From Clostridium sp. BJN0013 (lineage in GTDB: Bacteria; Bacillota; Clostridia; Clostridiales; Clostridiaceae), in the NCBI RefSeq assembly GCF_040939125.1, contig NZ_CP162495.1:1-64000 (forward strand): a stretch of 64,000 bases of DNA, read 5' to 3'. The position numbers were made by a program, and so were the translations under genes. Below, piece after piece: positions 50,342 through 59,776 of this stretch. The notes beneath the pieces were generated by a model. That model had not been told where the DNA came from. It saw only the letters and a program-made list of their open reading frames with translations, and ran no database searches. Numbering within the stretch: position 1 is the first letter of the stretch; each line of letters starts with the position of its first letter.

Positions 50342-50848
50342 ATGCCAGGTGCAGCAATAGGTAAAATATTAGGTTTAGGTTATCCAGGAAATGTAGCTAG
50401 ACAGGCTGATGCAATCATAACCCAGAGACCAGTTAAGGGAGATCCAATATCTTTTGGAGATCCAGTTATATTAAATTCAGATAACACTTACACAAAATTT
50501 GCAGCTGCCAATACAGCAGCACAATTTGCAGGTATAGCAGTAAGAGAAGTAAAACAGGCTACAGATTATTATCCAGTAGGAGGAAATTACAAAGAAAATG
50601 AGCCTTGTGACGTTATTTCAAGGGGAACAGTTACAATAGTTTGTAATGTAGGGACGCCTACAGCTGGCGGCTCTGTTTATCTTAGAATAACAGAAAACGC
50701 AACTATTCCAAATGGAGTTGTAGGAGGATTTGAAGCAGCAGCAGACGGAACAAATACAATTGAACTTACAAATGTTAAATTTACTACTGGTGATATAGAT
50801 GCAGACAAGGTTGCAGAAGTTACTATACTTACTAAATTACAGCCTTAA
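50342..50848 (+). CDS. Structural cement (capsid decoration) protein
   Basis: 168 residues. It has the glycine-rich start GKILGLGYPGNVARQADAII and repeated beta-type segments (ISRGTVTIVCNVGTPTAGGS) typical of cement proteins that stabilise capsids. Placed between protease and capsid genes, as expected. Confidence 0.78.
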   Translation: MPGAAIGKILGLGYPGNVARQADAIITQRPVKGDPISFGDPVILNSDNTYTKFAAANTAAQFAGIAVREVKQATDYYPVGGNYKENEPCDVISRGTVTIVCNVGTPTAGGSVYLRITENATIPNGVVGGFEAAADGTNTIELTNVKFTTGDIDADKVAEVTILTKLQP

Positions 50849-50863
50849 AAGGAGGAATGAAAA

Positions 50864-51874
50864 GTGGAAACAATAGATACTTATAGCAATAAAACTTTGG
50901 CTTTACCCGGAGTTGGCAGAATGCCGACAACAGATTCGGCAATTGGTACAGGACTAGCCTTTCTGCGTGGCGAGTTAGAAAAAAGAGATCCTAGACTTTT
51001 AGAACCATTGGTAAATATAGATTGGCCTAGAGATATAGTTGCAAAAACAGGTGGCGGATGGAGTGAATTCTCTTCAAACACTTTTGTTGATTATGCTGGG
51101 ACTGGCGGCTCAAACAAGGGCATAATTGGAGGGCAAACTAATAATATTCCTATTGTACAGGGCAATATTACAAAAGATATTTTTAAGGTATTTACATGGA
51201 GCAATATTCTTAAGGTACCCTTTGTAGATCAATCAAAAATGCAGACAATAGGACGTTCCCTTGACCAGATATATGATAAAGGACTGAGACTTAATTATAA
51301 CAAGACAATAGATTTTCTGGTATATCAGGGTTGGGATAAAGAAGATATTTATGGCCTTGTAAATAATCCTCAAGTTACAGCTTCATTGGTAGACGCTGGC
51401 GCAAGTACTGAAACAAAATGGTCAAAGAAAACGGCAGATGAAATACTTCATGATATAAACCAGGTTATAAATGATACATGGGCGAATTCAGAGTATGATA
51501 TTACAGGCATGGCAAACCATATATTAATACCACCTGCTCAATACACTGATATAGTATCAAGGAAGGTATCTGAAGCTGGCAATGTATCTATCCTTGAATA
51601 TCTTTTGAAAAACAACATAGCAAATAATCAAGGAAGACAGCTTGCGATTGTACCATCAAGATGGTGTATAGGTGCTGGAACCGGTGGAACTGACAGAATG
51701 GTTGCATACGTAAACGATGATGATAGAGTTAACTTTGACTTACCTGTACCTTTGAGTAGAGGAATGAGTAGCCCTGATGTTAAAGAATTGAGTTATCTTA
51801 CTGCATATGTAGCTCAAATATCACAGGTTAAAATACTTTACTATCAGTGCTTTAGATACAGAGACGGTATATAA
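50864..51874 (+). CDS. Major capsid protein (DUF2184 family)
   Basis: 336 residues with DUF2184 features: YSNKTLALPGVGRMPTTDSA, WPRDIVAKTGGGWSEFSSN and VKILYYQCFRYRDGI. It likely adopts the HK97 fold. The GTG start follows AAAGGAGG. The codon pattern is richer in GC than its neighbours, as is common for abundantly made capsid proteins. Confidence 0.9.
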   Translation: METIDTYSNKTLALPGVGRMPTTDSAIGTGLAFLRGELEKRDPRLLEPLVNIDWPRDIVAKTGGGWSEFSSNTFVDYAGTGGSNKGIIGGQTNNIPIVQGNITKDIFKVFTWSNILKVPFVDQSKMQTIGRSLDQIYDKGLRLNYNKTIDFLVYQGWDKEDIYGLVNNPQVTASLVDAGASTETKWSKKTADEILHDINQVINDTWANSEYDITGMANHILIPPAQYTDIVSRKVSEAGNVSILEYLLKNNIANNQGRQLAIVPSRWCIGAGTGGTDRMVAYVNDDDRVNFDLPVPLSRGMSSPDVKELSYLTAYVAQISQVKILYYQCFRYRDGI

Positions 51875-51887
51875 GGGAGGTAATTTT

Positions 51888-52148
51888 ATGTTAAGAATAT
51901 TTACTAAGCAAGCTTTTGAATTTAGAGATTCAGAAGGTAAGATGGTGCAGGCAAAATATAATGAGTTTTCTGAATTACCTGATTGGGTTGAAAAAACCCC
52001 AACATATCAATTAGGTGTAAAAGATGGATTGATAGTGGCATATGGAAATAAGACAGTTTCAACAGAAACAAATAAACCTGCAGAGGAAAACAAACCAGCA
52101 GAAACAAATAAACAGGATGCTAAACCATCTACTAACACTAAAAAGTAG
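51888..52148 (+). CDS. Hypothetical head protein, 86 aa
   Basis: The N-terminal half is a small beta-rich domain (AFEFRDSEGKMVQAKYNEFS). The C-terminal 25 residues are a low-complexity tail rich in Thr, Asn, Glu and Pro (TETNKPAEENKPAETNKQDA). No family recognised. It sits between the capsid and connector genes. Confidence 0.65.
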   Translation: MLRIFTKQAFEFRDSEGKMVQAKYNEFSELPDWVEKTPTYQLGVKDGLIVAYGNKTVSTETNKPAEENKPAETNKQDAKPSTNTKK

Positions 52149-52158
52149 GTGATTTTTT

Positions 52159-52638
52159 ATGCCTTATTTAAATGGAATTATAGGAGATGCTTCCAATTTA
52201 TCATTTGGAAGCAATCCTCCTTATGCAATAGAAGATTTTTTGCAGGTATATCCTCAATTTGGAAATGATGCAAACAACAATTCTGTAATACCCACAGCTA
52301 TAATACAAATGTATATAAATTTAGCTACTACCTGCATTAAAAAAGACAAATGGTTTGATGCCTGGGAAGTTGCTATGGGATGGTTTATTGCTCATTTTCT
52401 TACTTTGTATTTACAAGGAACAGCAGATCCTAATAGTGGGGCAGCAGGAGTATTACAAGCCGGTCAAACTAGAGGTTTAGATACGTCTGTAAGTGCCGGT
52501 GGTGTATCTGTAAGTACAGATTATGGGACAATAACACAGGATTTAAACGGATGGGCTGGGTGGAAGCTCACAATATATGGAACACAGCTTGCGAGTATGG
52601 CAAGAATTATCGGGATTGGTGGCAGTTACGCCTATTAG
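52159..52638 (+). CDS. Head-tail connector (DUF4054)
   Basis: 159 residues: AIEDFLQVYPQFGNDANNNS, AWEVAMGWFIAHFLTLYLQG, then a glycine-rich end. DUF4054 proteins act as head completion adaptors next to the portal. Confidence 0.82.
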   Translation: MPYLNGIIGDASNLSFGSNPPYAIEDFLQVYPQFGNDANNNSVIPTAIIQMYINLATTCIKKDKWFDAWEVAMGWFIAHFLTLYLQGTADPNSGAAGVLQAGQTRGLDTSVSAGGVSVSTDYGTITQDLNGWAGWKLTIYGTQLASMARIIGIGGSYAY

Positions 52639-52650
52639 GAGGTAATTTGT

Positions 52651-53298
52651 ATGCTTGATAAATTAATAGATGTTATGGTGACAAAAGATTTGACAAATGA
52701 TTTACTACAATCCTTAAAAGAATTAAGCAATAAAAAAATATGTATAGGAGTACCGCAGGAGGATAACACCGAAAGAGGAGATGTAAAATATAATCTTACT
52801 CATAAAAGAAAAATAAAACAAGGTAGTAATTCAAGAACCAATCAAAGGATTACAAATGCACAATTATTATATATTCATTCTAACGGAGTAAGAAGTAATT
52901 CCATGATAAAAGCTATGCAACATGATATTGATTCAGGAACGCCATATTCAAGAGCATATGAGTTTTTTGTACATGAGCATGGTTCACCTTTATTTAGGAT
53001 ACCACCTAGGCCTGTGCTTGCACCTGCTATTGAAAATTCTAAAGATGTAATTGCTGAAGCTATGAAACAAGCTATGAAAAGTATACTAAACAATAGAGAT
53101 GTTTCAACTCAGTTAGGCAAAGTAGGAATGCTAGGACAAAATATCTGTAGAAAATGGTTTACGGATCCTGAGAATAAGTGGGCATCAAACAGCCCTTTGA
53201 CTATAAAACAAAAAAGAAAGAACAGTGATAAACCACTCATTGATACGGGAGCATTACGTAATAGTATTACTTATGTTATAAGGGATGATTCACAATGA
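52651..53298 (+). CDS. Virion morphogenesis (neck) protein
   Basis: 215 residues. YIHSNGVRSNSMIKAMQHDI, EHGSPLFRIPPRPVLAPAIE and PLIDTGALRNSITYVI are family marks of neck or tail-completion proteins. Its stop overlaps the next start (ATGA). Confidence 0.75.
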   Translation: MLDKLIDVMVTKDLTNDLLQSLKELSNKKICIGVPQEDNTERGDVKYNLTHKRKIKQGSNSRTNQRITNAQLLYIHSNGVRSNSMIKAMQHDIDSGTPYSRAYEFFVHEHGSPLFRIPPRPVLAPAIENSKDVIAEAMKQAMKSILNNRDVSTQLGKVGMLGQNICRKWFTDPENKWASNSPLTIKQKRKNSDKPLIDTGALRNSITYVIRDDSQ

Positions 53299-53660
53299 TT
53301 AATTTAAGTAGAGTAATAACAGATCCACGTATAGCACAAAAGCAGCCATTTACAGTATGGCGTAAATCTACTACATGGCAGGGCGGGAGACCAACCTCAA
53401 CAGAACTTCCTATATCCATAGTTGGGATTATAACCCCTGCAAACCCCAGAGATTTACAACAGGTTCCAGAAGGTGATAGAGTCGGTGGAGAAATAACTAT
53501 ACTTACTATTCAACCTATATATATTACAAGAGCAGGAGATGAGCAGGGCATTTCAGATGAGGTTGAGTGGGACGGAGATAGATACCGTGTATTTAATGTA
53601 TTCCCGTGGAAAGACTATGGATTTTATCATGGGATAGGAATTCGCAAGACAAGTAAGTAG
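53295..53660 (+). CDS. Head-tail joining protein, 121 aa
   Basis: A beta-rich protein with TVWRKSTTWQGGRPTSTELP and DEVEWDGDRYRVFNVFPWKD, resembling stopper or joining proteins. Coupled to the preceding neck gene. Confidence 0.65.
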   Translation: MINLSRVITDPRIAQKQPFTVWRKSTTWQGGRPTSTELPISIVGIITPANPRDLQQVPEGDRVGGEITILTIQPIYITRAGDEQGISDEVEWDGDRYRVFNVFPWKDYGFYHGIGIRKTSK

Positions 53661-53668
53661 GTGATTAT

Positions 53669-54226
53669 ATGGCAGATGTACAGGATACAGTACTTACATT
53701 AAAACAAATTGAAGATATATTCTTTGCAGAAACATGTAAAATGCTAGGATTAGATCCTACATTACCAGAGAATCAAGGCAAGGTGAGGTTTGCGTGGCCT
53801 ACCGATGGATCTCCGGGATGGAGCATAGATGAAGATATAGTATTTTTAAGAATAACACCTCAGGATGATAGGATAGCTAGGATATTTGATACAGTTTTTA
53901 ATACAGAGGATTCGGAGTATGCTTTAAAAGAAACGGGATATACAAGGGTTCATAAAGTGGATTGGTGTATCTATGGTCCTAATTCATATGACATTGCAGA
54001 TAAAATAAGATTTAAAGTACTTAGCAGAGATTATTTGGAGAATTTTAAAGCCAATAATCTTTTTTTAATTACAGACGTAACAATGCCCGTTAGAATCCCC
54101 GAACTTTTTAATGGACAATGGTGGGAAAGGGTAGATTTTCAAGCTTCTTACAATGAATTGGTAGTACGCAGAAGCCAATTACCGTACATAATAGGTACGG
54201 ATATAAGATTAATAACAAGCAGATAG
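53669..54226 (+). CDS. Phage neck terminator protein (LIC_12616-like)
   Basis: 185 residues: VRFAWPTDGSPGWSIDEDIV, DWCIYGPNSYDIADKIRFKV and GQWWERVDFQASYNELVVRR. This family ends the tail tube at the neck. It closes the head-neck block; a terminator-like hairpin follows. Confidence 0.78.
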   Translation: MADVQDTVLTLKQIEDIFFAETCKMLGLDPTLPENQGKVRFAWPTDGSPGWSIDEDIVFLRITPQDDRIARIFDTVFNTEDSEYALKETGYTRVHKVDWCIYGPNSYDIADKIRFKVLSRDYLENFKANNLFLITDVTMPVRIPELFNGQWWERVDFQASYNELVVRRSQLPYIIGTDIRLITSR

Positions 54227-54249
54227 AGAGATTAAATCTCTCTTTTTTT
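54226..54249 (+). terminator. Hairpin between neck and sheath genes
   Basis: GAGAGATT-A-AATCTCTC followed by seven T. A clear intrinsic-terminator shape inside the late operon, immediately before the sheath RBS. Confidence 0.7.
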
Positions 54250-54272
54250 ATTGCAAAAAAGGAGGTTAAACA

Positions 54273-55748
54273 ATGACAACTTTACCTTTAAGTGATGTAG
54301 TAAATGTTTCTGTTAACGTTGGGCCTGTCAATTCTGTACGTACTAGTTTTAACTTAGGATTAATAGTAGGACAGTCTACAATTATATCCACCGATGAAAG
54401 AGTTAAAACTTATGCAAAAACAGCCGACATGATCGCTGACGGATGGACAGGAAATGAACCAGAATATTTAGCAGCACAAATATATTTTTCGCAGTCTCCA
54501 CAGCCTGCAAAAGTAGCAATAGGCGTACAGATTGCACCAGAAACAGCAGTTGCTGCGGTAACAGCATGTAGAAATGCTAATGCCGAATGGTATGCATGTA
54601 CTGTGTGCGGTGCAGCAAAAGCAGATATACAAGCCATTGCAGCTTATATAGATTCAGCAGATCCACCATCAGCATATTTTTACACAACTCATGATGAAGA
54701 TGTATTGAACGGTGTGTCTGGAAATATTATGGACTTATTAAAGAAAAATAATGTTCACAGAACCTTAGGACAATATAGTACAGATTCTATTCAAACACAA
54801 GGATACGAAACAGGCGGAGCAGGAGCAGCAACGGATATTCACAGCGGAACAGATAATGAATTTAACATTGCTTTAGATGGAGATGCTACACCTAAGAACA
54901 TAACTCTTACATTATCTAATTGCACAAGCGGGGAAACTACAGCAGCAGAAATTGAAAGACAAATACAAGCTTTAGGGGGAGATGTATATTCTAATGTTAA
55001 AGTAGAATATTCCGTAGATCATTATGTTATAACTTCTCCTAGCTATGGAGATGGAAGTCAGGTGAGAATTACAGCAGCAACAGAAAATGATATATCAGAA
55101 GAATTGAAGATAGGTGCCGCAAATGGAGCCGTAGATACAGATGGAGAAACTATTTATAAAGAATCTGTAGTAGCAATTATGGGTTATGCCATGGGAGCTA
55201 ACACTCAAACCGCCAATAGTGCATATACTTTAGATGCTAAATCAGAAGTTGGAGTATCTACAGAGGATTTGACAAATACACAACTGACTAAAATCAAAGG
55301 TTATAACGGAAATGCTTATGTAAGTAGAGGAAGCGTCTATAGTTTATTTGAAAATGGAACTATGGCAGATGGGACTTTCTTTGATGAATTAATAAATTTA
55401 GATATGCTTTCAAATAATTTACAAATAGCAGTATTGAATATGTTTACAGGTAATTCTAAAATTCCACAAGATGATACTGGGATGCAAATGTTAGTTAATG
55501 CTTTAACTACACCACTTGAAAATGCTGTAAATATAGGATTTGTTACTCCGGGAATATGGAACTCAGAACCAATATTGGCCGTAAAAACCGGTGACATGTT
55601 AAGTGCAGGTTATAAAATATTATTTGATTCAGTTTCTAGCCAATCTCAAGCTGATAGAGATGCAAGAAAAGCCCCACCGGTATACGTGCTTGCTAAACTT
55701 GCAGGAGCTTTTCATAACGCACAAATTGGCGTATATATCAATAGATAA
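54273..55748 (+). CDS. Contractile tail sheath protein (DUF3383)
   Basis: 491 residues. The DUF3383 features are TSFNLGLIVGQSTIISTDER, AAQIYFSQSPQPAKVAIGV and the C-terminal DARKAPPVYVLAKLAGAFHN. It is the sheath of a contractile tail, so the prophage is of the myovirus kind. RBS AAAGGAGG. Confidence 0.88.
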   Translation: MTTLPLSDVVNVSVNVGPVNSVRTSFNLGLIVGQSTIISTDERVKTYAKTADMIADGWTGNEPEYLAAQIYFSQSPQPAKVAIGVQIAPETAVAAVTACRNANAEWYACTVCGAAKADIQAIAAYIDSADPPSAYFYTTHDEDVLNGVSGNIMDLLKKNNVHRTLGQYSTDSIQTQGYETGGAGAATDIHSGTDNEFNIALDGDATPKNITLTLSNCTSGETTAAEIERQIQALGGDVYSNVKVEYSVDHYVITSPSYGDGSQVRITAATENDISEELKIGAANGAVDTDGETIYKESVVAIMGYAMGANTQTANSAYTLDAKSEVGVSTEDLTNTQLTKIKGYNGNAYVSRGSVYSLFENGTMADGTFFDELINLDMLSNNLQIAVLNMFTGNSKIPQDDTGMQMLVNALTTPLENAVNIGFVTPGIWNSEPILAVKTGDMLSAGYKILFDSVSSQSQADRDARKAPPVYVLAKLAGAFHNAQIGVYINR

Positions 55749-55760
55749 GGAGGGGTAGAA

Positions 55761-56201
55761 ATGGCATTAACTTTCAATACCTATAGTTTTCAAGATGTTA
55801 CTGTAACATTTGACCATACGTATGGAAAAAGAAGTTCTGTTGGGGCAGGATTAGGGAGTATTACAGTCGGAATGACACAAACAAAAACTGTGCAAGAAGT
55901 CGGAGCCGATGGAGTTGTTATGGTAAGTAAAGTTTTAGGAGAAAATGGAACTATTACAATTACTGTACAACAAACTAGCCAATTACACAAATATTTGATT
56001 AACTGGTATAACTATATAAATGATTCATCAATTCCTACAAACGAATGGGCTTCTATGACAATAACCATTATGTCTCCAACAATGGGGGATGTAATTACAG
56101 CATACGGAGTATCCCCTCAAAAATTAGCAGATAGAGTATATCAATCTCAAGGGCAAATGTATTCGTGGTCATTGATGGCAGCTAAAATTATTCATGAATA
56201 G
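55761..56201 (+). CDS. Tail tube protein (DUF3277-like)
   Basis: 146 residues: NTYSFQDVTVTFDHTYGKRS, GVVMVSKVLGENGTITITVQ and LADRVYQSQGQMYSWSLMA. It forms the inner tube inside the sheath encoded just upstream. Confidence 0.82.
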   Translation: MALTFNTYSFQDVTVTFDHTYGKRSSVGAGLGSITVGMTQTKTVQEVGADGVVMVSKVLGENGTITITVQQTSQLHKYLINWYNYINDSSIPTNEWASMTITIMSPTMGDVITAYGVSPQKLADRVYQSQGQMYSWSLMAAKIIHE

Positions 56202-56212
56202 AGGGTGGTTAA

Positions 56213-56668
56213 ATGGAAGATGTAAATAAAAGAATAACATATAAAGATATAAAAATAGGAACCAGAACATTTAAACTTAATAAGTTTGATGCGCTTACAG
56301 GTTCCTATATGCTTTTTAAATTAATTGGATTAATTGCACCTTTGTTTAAAAATGCCGAATCTAAAAATAGCAAAGATGCAAATATAGATGATATTGATAT
56401 TTCAGAAGCATTAAAAACTTTAACGAGTTTGCCTAAGGAAGATTTTGAATATATACAACAAAATTGTCTTAGAGTAGTAAATGAAGTTCATCCAAATGGC
56501 ATGTTGTCTCCATCCGTTTTGGATGAAAATAATAATTTTGGAATAGCAGACTATGATTTGCCACTTATATTGAATTTAACTGTACAGTCTTTGATATTTA
56601 ATGTTAGTGGTTTTTTCAACGAACCCCTCTCGGGATTGAACCTAGAGGGGTTGAATATATTCCAGTAG
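56213..56668 (+). CDS. Tail assembly chaperone, short form
   Basis: 151 residues, sitting exactly where phages encode a chaperone before the tape measure. No strong motif is visible (FKLNKFDALTGSYMLFKLIG). A slippery heptamer occurs at 56611-56617, so a share of ribosomes should shift into the following frame and make a longer form, like lambda G and GT. Confidence 0.82.
   Translation: MEDVNKRITYKDIKIGTRTFKLNKFDALTGSYMLFKLIGLIAPLFKNAESKNSKDANIDDIDISEALKTLTSLPKEDFEYIQQNCLRVVNEVHPNGMLSPSVLDENNNFGIADYDLPLILNLTVQSLIFNVSGFFNEPLSGLNLEGLNIFQ
56611..56652 (+). promoter_or_regulatory. Programmed -1 frameshift site
   Basis: The zero-frame codons GGT TTT TTC contain the slippery heptamer T_TTT_TTC (56611-56617). 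Four bases later begins a perfect 9-bp stem, AACCCCTCT (56622-56630) and AGAGGGGTT (56644-56652), with a 13-nt loop. After the shift the frame is open for 78 codons to 56853. Confidence 0.85.
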
Positions 56669-56853
56669 AATTTCAAAATATAAATGCTTTCGTATATGCT
56701 CCGGTAGTAGCTAAGATATGGAAACAACATGAGGTTTGGGACGGAACATATACATTGGATGATCTTTTGGATGCACATGAAATATTGGCTATAAAGTCAG
56801 AAAATGAAGCAAGAGCTATGGAAGCATCACAACAGGAGGGGGGAGTATATTAA
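56617..56853 (+). CDS. Tail assembly chaperone, frameshift extension
   Basis: Read in the -1 frame after the slippery site: QRTPLGIEPRGVEYIPVEFQ, then NINAFVYAPVVAKIWKQHEV and TYTLDDLLDAHEILA. It has no independent start or RBS. The fused product would be about 213 residues. Its stop overlaps the tape measure ATG (TAATG). Confidence 0.8.
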   Translation, partial: QRTPLGIEPRGVEYIPVEFQNINAFVYAPVVAKIWKQHEVWDGTYTLDDLLDAHEILAIKSENEARAMEASQQEGGVY

Positions 56854-58730
56854 TGGATCTTAATGTAATAAAAGAGTATTTGATCGGAATTGGTTTTAAG
56901 CTCAATGAGGATTCTTACAATCAATTCCAACAGACAATGAAAAATGCAGAAGGAAACATAAAAAACTTTGCTAATAACAACAAAGACAATATGTCTTCTT
57001 TACAGAAATTCTTTCAATTATTTAATGGTTCTTTAAAAGACAATATGGGAATAATAGCTAAAATTCTTCCAGAAACCAAAGCCCCTTTCCTGCAATTAAT
57101 TGCTTTCATAGAATTATTACATAAGGGTGTCAATAAAGTTTCGACGGGATTCAAGGGCATAAAAACAGATACCATAAAAGGTGACAATGTTAAAAAAGCT
57201 TCTGAAACCATGGAGGAACTTTCAAAAAAAACAAAAGAAACTCAATCGCCCTTTGTTCAATTAATAGAACTAGTTAAGATATTAAATATAGAAATAAATA
57301 AACTTTCTTATAATTTACAAAATATAAAAACTCCTGATATGTCAGAAGTTGGCTTAAAACAAATGGAATCTGGATATTCTGTTCCTCAGAATGGTGCTGA
57401 TTCGGGAAAAGAAACTCTTAATAAAATGCCAACTGAATTAAATAAAACTTCTCAAGCTTTAGAAAGTGTATCTAATAAAAGTAATGATGCTAAAACATCT
57501 TTATTATTGTTGAAAGAAAATGGAGGAAAAGCTATAGAAGATTTAGCAAAGACCTCAAAAATATCTTTAGGATTAATCGCAGGGGCATTTGCGGGTATTG
57601 CGGCTATAGCAATAGCATCATGGAAAACACTCACAAGTTTAGCCAGTCAGGATTTAGGATATCAGAAATTAGCCATGCGGTTATGGACTACAACAGAAAA
57701 TGCCAAGGAAGTAGATATGGCTCTGAAAACTATGAAAATATCCATGCAGGATCTTTGGCTAAGTCCAGAATTATTACAGCAATTTAACCAGCTAAGGCAG
57801 GATTCGGCACAGTTAAAGCTTCCGTCTGATGCAGAGGATAAATTGAAACTCGTAAGGAGTATAGTTTTTGAATTTAAAAGATTAAAGCAGGCAGGAAGTT
57901 TGGCCTTTCAATGGATAGGGTATTATATTTCAAAATATGCCGGTGGACCTTTGGCTGATATTCATCAAGCATTAAATGGATTTGTTGATTGGGTGCTCAA
58001 AAATATTCCAGAGGCAGCAAAAATTATTGGAACAATTCTGGGTGTTCTATTTAGATTGATTTTAGATGCAATACAAACAATAGGAATTGTGTTGAAACCT
58101 ATTATTAATACAATAAGTTTAATTATAGAAGTTATTGGGAAAATACCAGCGCCAATCAAGGCCATAATTGCTTTAGTAGTAGCCTTGCAAATAGCCTTAG
58201 CAACGGGACCTTTGGGAGTTTTGTTTCTTATAATAGCAGCTTTAGATGATATATATACTTATTTTAGGGGAGGAAAATCGGTTATAGGAGGCTTCTTTGA
58301 TAAATTTAAAGAGGGAGCTAATGCAATAAAAGATATCAAAGATGGATGGAATGGCTTTTGGAGAGGTATAGAAAATTTTGTAGATAGAATTAGAGCAAAA
58401 ATTAAGAACTTAATTAATGATATTAAAAATATCCCATTAGTTAAAGGTATAAACGAAATTAAAAATATCCCAGATGATATAAAATCAAAAATAAAAGGAT
58501 TTGCAGGGAGTGTAAAGAAAGGTGTATCTTCTGTAACCTCGTATATATTACCTCGAAGTAGTACTACAAATAATAAAAATTCTACCATGAATAATACTAA
58601 TCACAATAATACTACTAATAATTTTAATATTTACGGAACTACGCCTACAGGTACAGCCAATGCAATAGATAGTAAATTAAATAAGACTAAAACTAGCATT
58701 TTAACACGTAATCTAGGGGGGATCTATTGA
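56853..58730 (+). CDS. Tape measure protein
   Basis: 625 residues, mostly helical, setting tail length. The N-terminus IKEYLIGIGFKLNEDSYNQF is typical of tape measures of this kind. Hydrophobic segments lie near 232-250 (LGLIAGAFAGIAAIAIA) and 390-470 (several). A short Asn/Thr-rich stretch precedes the C-terminus. Fairly short for a myovirus, suggesting a tail of under 100 nm. Confidence 0.85.
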   Translation: MDLNVIKEYLIGIGFKLNEDSYNQFQQTMKNAEGNIKNFANNNKDNMSSLQKFFQLFNGSLKDNMGIIAKILPETKAPFLQLIAFIELLHKGVNKVSTGFKGIKTDTIKGDNVKKASETMEELSKKTKETQSPFVQLIELVKILNIEINKLSYNLQNIKTPDMSEVGLKQMESGYSVPQNGADSGKETLNKMPTELNKTSQALESVSNKSNDAKTSLLLLKENGGKAIEDLAKTSKISLGLIAGAFAGIAAIAIASWKTLTSLASQDLGYQKLAMRLWTTTENAKEVDMALKTMKISMQDLWLSPELLQQFNQLRQDSAQLKLPSDAEDKLKLVRSIVFEFKRLKQAGSLAFQWIGYYISKYAGGPLADIHQALNGFVDWVLKNIPEAAKIIGTILGVLFRLILDAIQTIGIVLKPIINTISLIIEVIGKIPAPIKAIIALVVALQIALATGPLGVLFLIIAALDDIYTYFRGGKSVIGGFFDKFKEGANAIKDIKDGWNGFWRGIENFVDRIRAKIKNLINDIKNIPLVKGINEIKNIPDDIKSKIKGFAGSVKKGVSSVTSYILPRSSTTNNKNSTMNNTNHNNTTNNFNIYGTTPTGTANAIDSKLNKTKTSILTRNLGGIY

Positions 58731-59302
58731 TGGCTACAGAAAAAGCTACAACATATATAGATACTAACCCTGGAAGTTCCACAGAAGGCAAATATATATT
58801 TGATGCTTTCTTTAATATACAACATGATACTACATTAACTATAACTGAAAGCCCTGTACAAACAGGAGCAAGTATTTCAGATCATGCTTACATGGAACCT
58901 AAAGAATTAACATTTGAAATAGGCATGAGTGATGTAATGACAAGATCTAGAGATTGGCAATTTGAAGCTGAAAATGGAAGTACAAGATCCATAACAGCTT
59001 ATCTTTTTCTAAGACAACTACAGGAAGACAGAATACCTTGTACAATTGTCACAAGATTAGGAACATATAATAATATGCTTGTAGAAACCATAAGTGCTCC
59101 AGACGACAATACAACAGCTTTCGGACTTAAAGCTACGGTTACAATGAGAGAAATACTTGTCGTAGCTGTAACTACTGTTAAAATATCTGCTAGGCCTCAA
59201 ACTAGTACTACAACTAACAGCGGAGATCAAAAAGCAGAGAAAGCAGATGAGAGTATATTGAAAAAAATAGAGGGTTTATGGGATCAGGTAACTGGAAAAT
59301 AA
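58730..59302 (+). CDS. Tail or baseplate structural protein, 190 aa
   Basis: It contains YIFDAFFNIQHDTTLTITES, AYMEPKELTFEIGMSDVMTR and TVTMREILVVAV, a beta-rich pattern as in baseplate hub or Dit-like proteins. Exact identity is uncertain. It starts at the tape measure stop; TTG 58727 is an alternative start. Confidence 0.65.
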   Translation: MATEKATTYIDTNPGSSTEGKYIFDAFFNIQHDTTLTITESPVQTGASISDHAYMEPKELTFEIGMSDVMTRSRDWQFEAENGSTRSITAYLFLRQLQEDRIPCTIVTRLGTYNNMLVETISAPDDNTTAFGLKATVTMREILVVAVTTVKISARPQTSTTTNSGDQKAEKADESILKKIEGLWDQVTGK

Positions 59303-59364
59303 GCAATATAAGAAAATTAGCACATTGAAAAGGTACTTTTATATTTAAAAGGGAAGTGATAACT

Positions 59365-59505
59365 TTGAATAAAGAAACAGAAGAAAGATTGAAATCACTA
59401 GAAAAAAGAGTAGCTGTACTTGAAGATAAAATGCAAGTACAGCCATCAGAAAAAATGATCAACAACATTCCTAGAATTGATGAAAGGGTTGCAATAAGAG
59501 GTTAA
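59365..59505 (+). CDS. Short coiled-coil protein, 46 aa
   Basis: ETEERLKSLEKRVAVLEDKM is a clear heptad coiled coil. The TTG start follows AAAAGGGAAG. No family recognised. Confidence 0.55.
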   Translation: MNKETEERLKSLEKRVAVLEDKMQVQPSEKMINNIPRIDERVAIRG

Positions 59506-59521
59506 TTAATGAGGTGGAAAT

Positions 59522-59776
59522 ATGATAAATGAAACAACATATAATAAATGTATTGATATAAAAGAAATGATTGCTCCCGAAGTACCAATTCAGGAACAAC
59601 CCAAAGCAAAAAAATATGATTTTAAACAAATCGCTAGTGAATTGCAAGAAATTTTGGTTAAGCATGATATATATTTAGATCAATTCGATCCGTTAATACA
59701 ATATTTAAAATCAAAAATCATGCATGAAACTAAAGCTCAAAAAAGAAATAACGAGACTAGGATTCAAATTCTTTGA
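59522..59776 (+). CDS. Hypothetical protein, 84 aa
   Basis: Not recognised; helical and charged (QIASELQEILVKHDIYLDQF). RBS GAGGTGG. It overlaps the opposite-strand gene by 20 bp. Confidence 0.55.
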   Translation: MINETTYNKCIDIKEMIAPEVPIQEQPKAKKYDFKQIASELQEILVKHDIYLDQFDPLIQYLKSKIMHETKAQKRNNETRIQIL

